Assembly: GCA_937902665.1 (NCBI GenBank)
Contig: CALELM010000031.1
Span: forward strand, 1-28,273
Origin: an uncultured Selenomonadaceae bacterium
Lineage (GTDB): Bacteria > Bacillota > Negativicutes > Selenomonadales > Selenomonadaceae
Reading direction: 5' to 3'
Length of the DNA: 28,273 nucleotides
In this document: positions 21,698-28,273 of the stretch, in pieces
Numbering within the stretch: the stretch's first letter is position 1
Layout: every line of letters starts with the position of its first letter
Translations under genes and position numbers: made by a program
Notes under the pieces: model-generated
Seen by the model: only the letters and a program-made list of their open reading frames with translations
What the model was told of the DNA's origin: nothing
The model's database searches: none

Positions 21698-22909
21698 ATG
21701 AAGGCGATTTATTTGGACTGCTTTGCAGGAATCAGCGGGAACATGCTGCTGGGAGCGTTTTTGCAGGCAGGCGTTCCACTGGAATATTTAGAGAGAGAGC
21801 TGGCGAAGCTTTTTTCCGAGAAGGAATATGAGCTAAGGGCGGAAAAAGTGGATAGGTGCGGTATACAGGCCGTGCATGTCAATGTACTGCTTTGGGGGCA
21901 TCAGCATGCTCACATGGAGCATTCGCATCACGAGCATCGGAGCATGGCAGAAATCAGGGAAATGCTGCTGGCATCTAAACTCTCTGACAAGGTGAAGGAA
22001 AGAAGTCTGCTGATTTTTGAAGCCTTGGCAGAGGCAGAGGGGAAGATTCACGGAAAATCTAAGGAGGAGGTTTGTTTCCATGAGGTCGGGGCAGTGGATT
22101 CCATTGTGGATATTGTCGGTACGGCAATTTGCCTTGACTTCCTGCGGATTGAAAGAATCTTCGTGTCTCGCTTGAATACGGGAACTGGGTTTGTGGATTG
22201 CGCACATGGAAGGCTGCCTGTGCCTGCACCGGCTACAGCGGAGCTTTTGCGGGGAATTCCATTCTATCACGATGGTACGGAAAAGGAACTGGTTACGCCA
22301 ACGGGTGCGGCAGTAGTCAAGGTACTGGCAGAATATGCAGAATGCATGCCGAAGGGATTTACGGAAGACGTTGTTTCCTATGGAGCAGGTACATGGGAGC
22401 TTTCCATGCCGAACGTGCTTCGCATGTATGTTGGCGAGTATGAGGAAACGGCAGGAAAAAAGACGGGAAAGAAGCTTTTCTTAATGGAAACGAATATTGA
22501 TGACATGAATCCGCAGATTTACGGTTTTCTGATGGAAAGGTTGTTTGAGGCAGGAGCCTTGGATGTCTGGACGGAGAATATTTACATGAAGAAAAATCGT
22601 CCGGCACAGAAGCTGTCGGTTCTTGTGGACGAGGAAGAGCGTGATGCTTGCGAGGAGATCGTGTTTCGGGAAACAACGAGCATTGGAATTCGCGTGTCTC
22701 CTGTCTGGGAGCGGGTAGAGGCAAAACGGAAAATAATAACGATACATACACGGTTCGGAACGGTACGTGGAAAATTGAGTACATACCACGGGAGGGTGGT
22801 TTCGATAACTCCTGAGTACGAGGATTGCAGGTTGCTTGCCAAAAAGATTGGGATTTCGCTGAAATACATTCAGCAAGAGGCAGAGATGCAGGCATGGCAA
22901 TTACCTTGA
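21698..22909 (+). CDS. larC: Nickel-pincer cofactor nickel insertase LarC
   Basis: LarC inserts nickel into the pyridinium bis-thiocarboxylate mononucleotide using CTP, the last step of nickel-pincer cofactor synthesis. The 403-residue protein is a single complete frame, unlike the Lactobacillus form that needs a frameshift. It has YLDCFAGISGNMLLGAFL at the start, a His-rich segment HQHAHMEHSHHEHRS (about residues 68-82) suited to nickel, FHEVGAVDSIVDIVG, VTPTGAAVVK and ETNIDDMNPQIYG. It follows larB directly. Neither the sulfur-transfer gene larE nor a larA-type racemase is in the window. The stop overlaps the -35 box of the yceD promoter. Confidence 0.94.
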   Translation: MKAIYLDCFAGISGNMLLGAFLQAGVPLEYLERELAKLFSEKEYELRAEKVDRCGIQAVHVNVLLWGHQHAHMEHSHHEHRSMAEIREMLLASKLSDKVKERSLLIFEALAEAEGKIHGKSKEEVCFHEVGAVDSIVDIVGTAICLDFLRIERIFVSRLNTGTGFVDCAHGRLPVPAPATAELLRGIPFYHDGTEKELVTPTGAAVVKVLAEYAECMPKGFTEDVVSYGAGTWELSMPNVLRMYVGEYEETAGKKTGKKLFLMETNIDDMNPQIYGFLMERLFEAGALDVWTENIYMKKNRPAQKLSVLVDEEERDACEEIVFRETTSIGIRVSPVWERVEAKRKIITIHTRFGTVRGKLSTYHGRVVSITPEYEDCRLLAKKIGISLKYIQQEAEMQAWQLP

Positions 22910-22934
22910 CAAACAGAAATGCAGTCATTATAAT
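22906..22934 (+). promoter_or_regulatory. Consensus sigma-70 promoter of yceD-rpmF
   Basis: TTGACA (22906-22911) and TATAAT (22929-22934) match the consensus exactly with a 17-base spacer. The expected start site near 22941 is only about 12 bases before the chosen start codon at 22953. Confidence 0.88.
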
Positions 22935-22952
22935 GGATTGAGGTTGATGCTG

Positions 22953-23468
22953 ATGATAGTAAATATTGCTGAATTGAATGCTGGTATGGGGAGAAGTACT
23001 TCTTTTTCATTCGAGGTGTCTGCGGAGGAGCTGGATGCTGTGATGGATGGCTGTACCTTTGATGGTTTGATTGCTGTTGAGGGAACGGTCATAAATGCAG
23101 GTTCCTGCTATCGTGCAGAGGGGATTATCGGGTGTCGGAAGTCTTTTACCTGTGATCGATGCCTTGCCTCTTGTACAGTGGAGCAGAGGCATGAGTTCTC
23201 TGAGAAGTTTCGCCGTGTTGCTGATGGGACTTCGGAGGAAGAAGAGGCAGTTTTTTTTGAGGGTGATACGATTGATATTGCCGGCATGATTCGTGATACA
23301 CTTTTGGCGGCGCAGCCGCTCAGCAATATCTGCAGTCCTGATTGCAAGGGGCTTTGCCCGGTATGCGGCACGAATCTGAATCATGGTACTTGTACCTGTG
23401 ATTCCTTTGTTCCGGATCCAAGACTTGCAGCACTGCAGCGATTCATGCAAAAGCAAGAGAATGAGTGA
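22953..23468 (+). CDS. YceD/DUF177 family protein
   Basis: The 171-residue protein belongs to DUF177 (YceD), a family almost always encoded just before rpmF and linked to 23S rRNA or ribosome large-subunit assembly. It has CRKSFTCDRCLASC in the middle, an acidic stretch EEEEAVFFEGDTIDIAG, and the family's C-terminal cysteine pattern CSPDCKGLCPVCGTNLN. ATG 22953 is preferred because GAGGT lies eight bases before it; in-frame starts at TTG 22938 and ATG 22947 are also possible. The promoter position means that the leader is very short. Confidence 0.9.
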   Translation: MIVNIAELNAGMGRSTSFSFEVSAEELDAVMDGCTFDGLIAVEGTVINAGSCYRAEGIIGCRKSFTCDRCLASCTVEQRHEFSEKFRRVADGTSEEEEAVFFEGDTIDIAGMIRDTLLAAQPLSNICSPDCKGLCPVCGTNLNHGTCTCDSFVPDPRLAALQRFMQKQENE

Positions 23469-23492
23469 TTGTTTTAAGGAGGTGTATCCGAG

Positions 23493-23672
23493 ATGGCAGT
23501 ACCTAAGCGTAAGATGTCCAAGGCTCGTCGCGATCAGCGCCGTGCGAACTGGAAGCTGGAAGCTCCAGGGTTTGTGTCTTGCCCACAGTGCCACGAACCG
23601 AAGATGCCTCATCATGTATGCCCTGAGTGTGGTTATTATGATGGCAAGCAGGTCGTTCAGGAGGCTGAATAA
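23493..23672 (+). CDS. rpmF: Ribosomal protein L32
   Basis: The 59-residue protein has the L32 N-terminus MAVPKRKMSKARRDQRRANW and a zinc ribbon with C30, C33, C43 and C46 (CPQC and CPEC). ATG 23493 follows AAGGAGGTG. It lies 24 bases after yceD, sharing its promoter, and a perfect terminator follows. Confidence 0.97.
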   Translation: MAVPKRKMSKARRDQRRANWKLEAPGFVSCPQCHEPKMPHHVCPECGYYDGKQVVQEAE

Positions 23673-23685
23673 GACTACATAATGA

Positions 23686-23721
23686 TGAGCAGAACAGGCT
23701 TTCTCTGTTCTGCTCATTTCT
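23686..23721 (+). terminator. Terminator after rpmF
   Basis: TGAGCAGAACAG (23686-23697) pairs perfectly with CTGTTCTGCTCA (23705-23716), followed by a T-rich tract interrupted by one C. It separates yceD-rpmF from the fatty-acid operon. Confidence 0.88.
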
Positions 23722-23734
23722 TTTGCGGGAATGC

Positions 23735-23763
23735 TTGCTTTTTTCATGTAAAGCCATTATAAT
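23735..23763 (+). promoter_or_regulatory. Promoter of the fapR operon
   Basis: TTGCTT (23735-23740) and TATAAT (23758-23763) are 17 bases apart. Transcription would begin near 23770, just before the FapR operator. Confidence 0.72.
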
Positions 23764-23780
23764 AACTTATTATTACTGGT

Positions 23781-23800
23781 CGTAGCATCAGGTACTAAGT
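23781..23800 (-). promoter_or_regulatory. FapR operator
   Basis: On the minus strand the site reads CTTAGTACCTGATGCTACG. It matches the Bacillus FapR box TTAGTACCTGATACTAA at all but a few positions. It lies about 11-30 bases after the expected transcription start and 15 bases before fapR, so repression of the whole operon by FapR, relieved by malonyl-CoA, is expected. Confidence 0.82.
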
Positions 23801-23814
23801 TTGGGTGATGGAAG

Positions 23815-24390
23815 ATGGCGAGAGCAAAGAAAAAAGTCAGGCAGCAGATGCTGGTTGACCATGTAAAGGAAAAGCCGTTTTTGACGGATGAGGAGCTGGC
23901 CCAGCTGCTCTCTGTCAGTGTTCAAACGATTCGCTTGGATCGATTGGAGCTTGGCATACCGGAGCTTCGCGGACGTATACGGAAGATGGCAGAGAGTGCG
24001 CAGAACAAGGTGAAATCCATTGACAGTGAGGAAGTTGTTGGGGAGCTTATTGATCTGGAACTTGGCCATTCCGGCATATCACTCCTGCGGATCACAGACG
24101 ACATGGTTTTTGCGAGGACTAAGATAGCCAAGGGTTATTATATGTTTTCACAGGCAAATTCGTTGGCACTGGCGATTTTGGATGCTCCTATGGCGGTTAC
24201 GGGGGTAGCGAATGTGAAGTACAAGGTGCCGGTGCATGTGGGAGAAAAGTTGATTGCCAAGGCGGAAATCGTTCATGTGCGGGGTGACAAGTACTTCGTT
24301 TGGGTCAAGACTAGGAATGACAAGCAGGAAGTATTCCGGGCAAAATTTATTTTGGTTTCGTGGAAAGACCGTCAGGGGGGACTTTTGTGA
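23815..24390 (+). CDS. fapR: Fatty acid and phospholipid biosynthesis regulator FapR
   Basis: FapR represses fatty-acid and phospholipid genes and is released by malonyl-CoA. The 191-residue protein has an N-terminal DeoR-like helix-turn-helix (about residues 15-55, FLTDEELAQLLSVSVQTIRLD) with the linker helix IPELRGRIRKMAE, then a hot-dog fold domain (about 75-185, with MFSQANSLALAI and VKYKVPVHVGEKLIAKAEI). ATG 23815 is weakly preceded by GGGTGATGGA. A FapR box lies just upstream, so it probably controls itself. Its stop codon overlaps the plsX start. Confidence 0.95.
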   Translation: MARAKKKVRQQMLVDHVKEKPFLTDEELAQLLSVSVQTIRLDRLELGIPELRGRIRKMAESAQNKVKSIDSEEVVGELIDLELGHSGISLLRITDDMVFARTKIAKGYYMFSQANSLALAILDAPMAVTGVANVKYKVPVHVGEKLIAKAEIVHVRGDKYFVWVKTRNDKQEVFRAKFILVSWKDRQGGLL

Positions 24391-25409
24391 AAATTGCAGT
24401 GGATGCTATGGGTGGGGATTTTGCTCCGGAGCAGATCGTTCTGGGGGCGGTAAAAGCTGCCAAAAAGTATCAATGCGAGATCGTTTTGGTAGGTGACGAG
24501 GCGGCAATTCGTCATGTGCTGCAGAAGGAACGTGGCTGGGAAGACTTGGGAATCACCATACACCATGCATCGGAAGTTATTGGCATGAATGAGCATCCTG
24601 CCGATGCTGTGCGTTCCAAAAAGGATTCCTCTGTGGTCGTAGCAACGAAATTAGTCAAAGATGGGGTTTGCGATGCCGTTCTTTCTGCAGGAAGCACTGG
24701 GGCCGCGGTCACGGCGGCACAGCTGATTCTCAAGCGGATCAAGGGGATTGGACGGCCAACGATAGCAACGCCGATGCCGACTCCGAAGGGCGTCACGCTC
24801 CTTTTGGATTCCGGTGCCAACGTGGACAGCAAGCCGGAGCATCTCGTGCAGAGCGGGATGATGGGGTCCATTTATGCGGAGTATGTATTCGGCAAGGAAA
24901 GACCAAAGGTTGGACTCTTGAATATTGGAGAAGAGGAAACAAAGGGCAACGAGCAGGCAAAGGCGACGTATGCGCTTCTTCGGAATATGCAGACCATTCA
25001 TTTTGCTGGGAATGCGGAAGGAAGGGATATTCCAAAGGGAAATTTTGACGTTGTAATTTGTGATGGATTTGTTGGCAATGTTGTGTTAAAATTTGCAGAG
25101 GGATTGGCGAAAACGATTCTGAGCTTGATAAAGGATGCCATTGAAGATGGCGGAGTCTTTGCAAAGCTTGGTGCGGCATTGTTGAAGCCTACGCTGAAAA
25201 AGCTGGGAAAGCGGTTGGATGCCACGGAGTATGGGGGAGCACCTCTCTTGGGTGTCAATGGCTGCTGCATTATCAGTCATGGATCTTCAAATGCAAAGTC
25301 AATTTGCAGTGCTATCGGTGTGGCGAATGAGTATGTTAAGAACAATGTCCTTGCGCATATACGTGATTCGTTGGCGAAGGAGGATGTCCTGTCAGGAGGG
25401 AAGGAATAG
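24387..25409 (+). CDS. plsX: Phosphate acyltransferase PlsX
   Basis: PlsX converts acyl-ACP and phosphate to acyl-phosphate, the acyl donor for PlsY in glycerophospholipid synthesis. The 340-residue protein begins MKIAVDAMGGDFAPEQIV, with SAGSTGAAVTAAQLILKRIKG, LLDSGANVDSKPEHL, VGLLNIGEEETKGNE and CDGFVGNVVLKFAEG following. The start is GTG 24387, overlapping the fapR TGA stop (GTGA), which implies coupled translation. The longer frame to 24360 would overlap the fapR end and lacks a ribosome binding site. Unlike many operons, fabH does not follow; fabK does. Confidence 0.96.
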   Translation: MKIAVDAMGGDFAPEQIVLGAVKAAKKYQCEIVLVGDEAAIRHVLQKERGWEDLGITIHHASEVIGMNEHPADAVRSKKDSSVVVATKLVKDGVCDAVLSAGSTGAAVTAAQLILKRIKGIGRPTIATPMPTPKGVTLLLDSGANVDSKPEHLVQSGMMGSIYAEYVFGKERPKVGLLNIGEEETKGNEQAKATYALLRNMQTIHFAGNAEGRDIPKGNFDVVICDGFVGNVVLKFAEGLAKTILSLIKDAIEDGGVFAKLGAALLKPTLKKLGKRLDATEYGGAPLLGVNGCCIISHGSSNAKSICSAIGVANEYVKNNVLAHIRDSLAKEDVLSGGKE

Positions 25410-25466
25410 GTGCATGTTGCGGCATAGCGTTGTTCCTGTGATTTGTGATGAAGGAGGACTTTTTTG

Positions 25467-26414
25467 ATGTTTGAAAACAATGTGATATGTAAATTGCTCA
25501 ACATAAAATATCCGGTTTTCCAGGGCGGAATGGCTTGGATTGGTACAGCAGAGCTTGCTTCTGCTGTATCGAATGCGGGCGGTCTTGGAATCATCGGTGC
25601 AGGTCATATGCCTCCAGAGATTCTTCGTGCAGAGATCCAGAAGGTGAAGGGGTGGACGGACAAGCCGTTCGGGGTCAATGTCATGCTGATGAGTCCTTTT
25701 GTGAAAGAAGTCATGCAGGTCATCGTGGAAGAAAGAGTTCCTGTGGTTACAACAGGAGCAGGAAATCCAGGTGAGTACGTTCCAGCACTCAAGGAAATTG
25801 GGACAAAGGTCATTCCGGTAGTAGCATCTGTGGCACTGGCAAAGCGTTTGGTGCGTACTGGTGTTGATGCCGTGATTGCCGAGGGAACGGAGTCTGGTGG
25901 ACACATTGGAGAGATTACGACGATGGCTCTCGTGCCTCAGGTCGTCGATGCGGTAGATGTTCCTGTTATTGCAGCAGGCGGAATTGCGGATTCCCGAGGC
26001 ATGGCAGCTGCTTTTGCCCTTGGTGCGCATGCTGTGCAGATGGGTTCCCGTTTTGTTGTAAGCGAGGAGTGCATTGCACATCCAAATTACAAACAGGCGG
26101 TTTTGAAGGCGAAAGACCGTTCTACTGTGGTAACGGGACGCTCTCTTGGGCATCCTGCGCGTGTAATCGCAAACAAGCTGTCTCGCAGGTATGAGGAGCT
26201 TGAGGCAGCCGGGGCATCGAATGAGGAACTGGAACAGCTGGGTGTTGGAAGCCTTCATCGCGCAACGCATGAGGGTGATGTGGATAATGGCTCAGTTATG
26301 ATTGGTGAGATTTCAGGCATGCTCGATGATATCAAGCCGGTAAAGGAAATTATTGAAGGCATTGTGAACGGATTGCCGGATACCTTCCGTGACTTGGAGG
26401 AAAACATAAAGTAA
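25467..26414 (+). CDS. fabK: FMN-dependent enoyl-ACP reductase II
   Basis: FabK performs the last reduction of each fatty-acid elongation cycle with FMN and NAD(P)H, replacing FabI in some Firmicutes. The 315-residue TIM-barrel protein shows YPVFQGGMAWIGTAELASAV at the N-terminus, KPFGVNVMLMSP, VVTTGAGNPGEYV, GTESGGHIGEITTMAL and VIAAGGIADSRGMAAAFALG. The closely related nitronate monooxygenases are excluded mainly by context and by the GHIGEITTMALVPQVVDAV segment. ATG 25467 follows AAGGAGG with a nine-base gap. It lies 57 bases after plsX. Confidence 0.94.
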   Translation: MFENNVICKLLNIKYPVFQGGMAWIGTAELASAVSNAGGLGIIGAGHMPPEILRAEIQKVKGWTDKPFGVNVMLMSPFVKEVMQVIVEERVPVVTTGAGNPGEYVPALKEIGTKVIPVVASVALAKRLVRTGVDAVIAEGTESGGHIGEITTMALVPQVVDAVDVPVIAAGGIADSRGMAAAFALGAHAVQMGSRFVVSEECIAHPNYKQAVLKAKDRSTVVTGRSLGHPARVIANKLSRRYEELEAAGASNEELEQLGVGSLHRATHEGDVDNGSVMIGEISGMLDDIKPVKEIIEGIVNGLPDTFRDLEENIK

Positions 26415-26482
26415 GCCGAAGGCTGGGGTCTGTTTTTGCGTAAAAATGTGCCGACAATTACGGCAGAAATGAGGTAGATGTG

Positions 26483-27427
26483 GTGAACAAGCTGGCGTTT
26501 GTATTTCCGGGACAGGGTGCCCAGGCAGTAGGCATGGGCAAGGATTTTTGTGAAGAGTATGAAGTGGCAAAGAGGCTTTTTCGGGAAGCTGACGAGGCTC
26601 TTGGCTATTCCATTCAGCAGATGTGTTTTGAGGGACCGGCAGAGGATCTGAAGCTTACGGCAAATACGCAGCCGGCCATTCTCACGATGAGTGTCATTGC
26701 AAATGAGATTCTGAAGGAGCATGGAGTCCAGCCGGAAATTGCTGGCGGTCATAGTCTCGGTGAATATTCTGCCTTGGTTGCAGCAGGTGCCTTGAAGTTT
26801 CAGGATGCGGTTCTCCTTGTGCACAAGCGCGGTCAGTTTATGCAGGAGGCAGTGCCTGTTGGAGAAGGCGGCATGGCAGCCGTTATCGGTCTTGCTGATG
26901 AGGTGATCGTGGAGGCATGTGAAAAGGCATCTGCTTCAGCTGGTGCAGTGCAGGCTGTTAATTTTAACTGCCCTGGGCAGACGGTGATTGCAGGAACGAC
27001 GAAGGGCGTGGAAACGGCGGTGGAACTTTTGACAGCGGCAGGAGCGAAGAAAGCTGTTATTTTGCCGGTTAGTGCACCGTTCCACAGCACGTTAATGAAG
27101 CCAGCCGCAGAAAAGCTGGCAGCGGAGCTGGATAAGATAGAAATTCATGATGCTGCTTTTCCTGTCGTTGCCAATGTGAACGGAAAAATGGAAACAAAGG
27201 CGGAGGAGATTAAGGCAAATCTCGTGGCACAGGCAGCAAGCCCAGTTAAGTGGATTGACTGCGTGAACACGATGAAGGAATATGGTGCTGATGTGTATGT
27301 GGAAGCAGGTCCTGGCAAGACATTGTGCGGATTCAACAAGCGTATTGATCGAGCCTTGACCAGCATGAACGTAGAAAATCTGGCAAGCCTGCAAAAAACG
27401 CTTGACTATTTCAAGGAGGTTCGCTAA
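26483..27427 (+). CDS. fabD: Malonyl-CoA:ACP transacylase FabD
   Basis: FabD loads malonyl groups from CoA onto acyl carrier protein. The 314-residue protein, counted from GTG 26483, starts MNKLAFVFPGQGAQAVGMG. The nucleophile is S91 in GGHSLGEYSA and the partner histidine H201 in APFHSTLM, close to the positions known for the E. coli enzyme. A GTG at 26480 is an equally possible start and adds one residue. GAGGT at 26471 is the ribosome binding site. It lies 68 bases after fabK; this gap contains a small TGCCG/CGGCA hairpin but no clear terminator. Confidence 0.96.
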   Translation: MNKLAFVFPGQGAQAVGMGKDFCEEYEVAKRLFREADEALGYSIQQMCFEGPAEDLKLTANTQPAILTMSVIANEILKEHGVQPEIAGGHSLGEYSALVAAGALKFQDAVLLVHKRGQFMQEAVPVGEGGMAAVIGLADEVIVEACEKASASAGAVQAVNFNCPGQTVIAGTTKGVETAVELLTAAGAKKAVILPVSAPFHSTLMKPAAEKLAAELDKIEIHDAAFPVVANVNGKMETKAEEIKANLVAQAASPVKWIDCVNTMKEYGADVYVEAGPGKTLCGFNKRIDRALTSMNVENLASLQKTLDYFKEVR

Positions 27428-27428
27428 T

Positions 27429-28172
27429 ATGCTTTTAGGTGGGAAGACTGCACTTGTGACGGGAGCTTCTCGTGGCATTGGACGGGCGATTGCGATTCGT
27501 CTTGCAGGAGAGGGCGCCAAGGTTGCGATTAATTATGCCGGCAATGAGAAGGCTGCACAGGAAGTCAAGTCTGTCATTGAAGCCAATGGGGGCGAGGCAA
27601 TTTTGGTTCAGGCTGATGTTGCCAGCCCTGAGGCAGTTGATGAGATGGTTGCCAAGGTAACAGAAGCATTTGGAACGATCGATATTCTCGTAAATAATGC
27701 AGGAATCACGAGGGACGGGCTTTTGGCTCGCATGAAGCCTGAGGATTTTGATGCAGTTATTGATACGAATCTCAAGGGTGTGTTTTACTGCACGAAGGCA
27801 GTTGCCAAGCTTATGATGAAGAAAAGAAGCGGGCGTATCGTGAACATGGCTTCTGTTGTTGGTCTGATGGGCAATGCTGGGCAGGCGAATTATTCGGCAG
27901 CCAAGGCAGGCGTCATTGGTTTTTCCAAGTCAGTTGCAAAGGAACTGGCAAGCCGAGGAATTACGGTCAACATGGTTGCTCCTGGATTCATTGGCACGGA
28001 TATGACGGCAGTTCTCTCTGATAAGGTACGCGAGACAATGGTAGAAGAAATTCCGTTGAAGCGTATGGGACAGCCGGAAGATGTTGCAAATGCAGTTGCT
28101 TTTTTGGTTTCCGATCAAGCATCTTATATTACAGGTCAGGTCGTTAATGTAGATGGCGGCATGGTCATGTGA
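27429..28172 (+). CDS. fabG: 3-oxoacyl-ACP reductase FabG
   Basis: FabG reduces 3-oxoacyl-ACP to 3-hydroxyacyl-ACP with NADPH. The 247-residue short-chain dehydrogenase has the cofactor motif TGASRGIG (residues 11-18), NNAG (89-92), and the catalytic set N114, S142, Y155 and K159 (YSAAK). ATG 27429 follows a perfect AAGGAGGT with an eight-base gap. It starts one base after the fabD stop codon. After its TGA there is only one base before R element copy F begins; acpP and fabF, which often follow, would lie beyond the window. Confidence 0.96.
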   Translation: MLLGGKTALVTGASRGIGRAIAIRLAGEGAKVAINYAGNEKAAQEVKSVIEANGGEAILVQADVASPEAVDEMVAKVTEAFGTIDILVNNAGITRDGLLARMKPEDFDAVIDTNLKGVFYCTKAVAKLMMKKRSGRIVNMASVVGLMGNAGQANYSAAKAGVIGFSKSVAKELASRGITVNMVAPGFIGTDMTAVLSDKVRETMVEEIPLKRMGQPEDVANAVAFLVSDQASYITGQVVNVDGGMVM

Positions 28173-28173
28173 T

Positions 28174-28273
28174 ATAACGAGCTAAGGATGACCCCTTCTT
28201 CAACAGCTTGCTGTAAGTGGGGAAACCAAATTTTAACAAGCGGTGAGCATATCTCCCGCTTCGTTGAAACGCG
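28174..28273 (+). repeat. R element copy F, left part, cut by the window edge
   Basis: It starts ATAACGAGCTAAGG one base after the fabG stop. It contains hairpin 1 (ACAGC with GCTGT, CCCC with GGGG) and hairpin 2 with the full AAGCGG/CCGCTT pairing, then CGTTGAAACGCG to the window end. Confidence 0.88.

Noticed and set aside
21698..22909. Programmed frameshift in larC as in Lactobacillus
   Set aside because: The gene here is one uninterrupted frame of 403 codons containing both halves.
1..28273. The repeated sequences taken as a CRISPR array
   Set aside because: Copies are about 147 bases long, kilobases apart and flanked by ordinary genes; there are no regular spacers and no cas genes.

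Overview
The window looks like chromosomal DNA from an anaerobic, Gram-negative-type Firmicute of the class Negativicutes, most likely Selenomonas or a close relative. This is inferred from gene content, not from a database search. The clues are: a Firmicute core set (RNase Y, YmdB, SpoVS, FapR with an FapR-type operator, FabK, L32); a succinate/propionate-type respiratory block (two-subunit class I fumarase plus a dihaem SdhCAB/FrdCAB complex); a cobalamin adenosyltransferase; frequent TTG and GTG starts; and good sigma-70 promoters.

Layout, left to right. 1-1830: a DIP1984-family gene, a 315-base gap holding a probable structured RNA that ends in a strong terminator, a 40-residue hydrophobic peptide, queF, and a repeat copy. 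1830-6790: fumarase alpha and beta, then sdhC-sdhA-sdhB, closed by a terminator. 6947-9548: a small His/Cys-tailed protein, a PAS-GGDEF-EAL protein with a degenerate GGDEF site, and an AT-rich coiled-coil ORF wedged between two repeat copies. 9645-11297: ilvD. 11599-16770: an RNA-metabolism and sporulation-like cluster (rny, unknown, ymdB, spoVS, a PHP phosphoesterase, a P-loop/Asp23 fusion). 16785-18693: cobO/btuR and, on the minus strand, a CNNM/HlyC-type membrane protein. 19069-22909: rsmD-coaD, a coiled-coil protein, and larB-larC for the nickel-pincer cofactor. 22953-28172: yceD-rpmF, then the fatty-acid operon fapR-plsX-fabK-fabD-fabG behind an FapR operator.

The feature not explained by ordinary genes is a dispersed, structured repeat of about 147 bp, here called the R element. 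Complete or nearly complete copies lie at 1683-1828, 9490-9624 and 18716-18863. Copies cut by the window edges lie at 1-90 and 28174-28273. There is a modular variant at 8952-9060, a lone hairpin module at 11322-11362 and a decayed trace near 13128. All copies point the same way. They start with ATAACG and end with CGTTAT, carry three hairpins, and hold a Shine-Dalgarno-like GGAGGG followed by a tiny reading frame. They carry no transposase, so the element could be a non-autonomous mobile element, a transcript-level regulatory module, or both.

Functionally, fumarase and SdhCAB would interconvert malate, fumarate and succinate. CobO would supply adenosylcobalamin, for example to methylmalonyl-CoA mutase encoded elsewhere. 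FapR would tune phospholipid and fatty-acid synthesis to malonyl-CoA. RNase Y and YmdB belong to RNA turnover.
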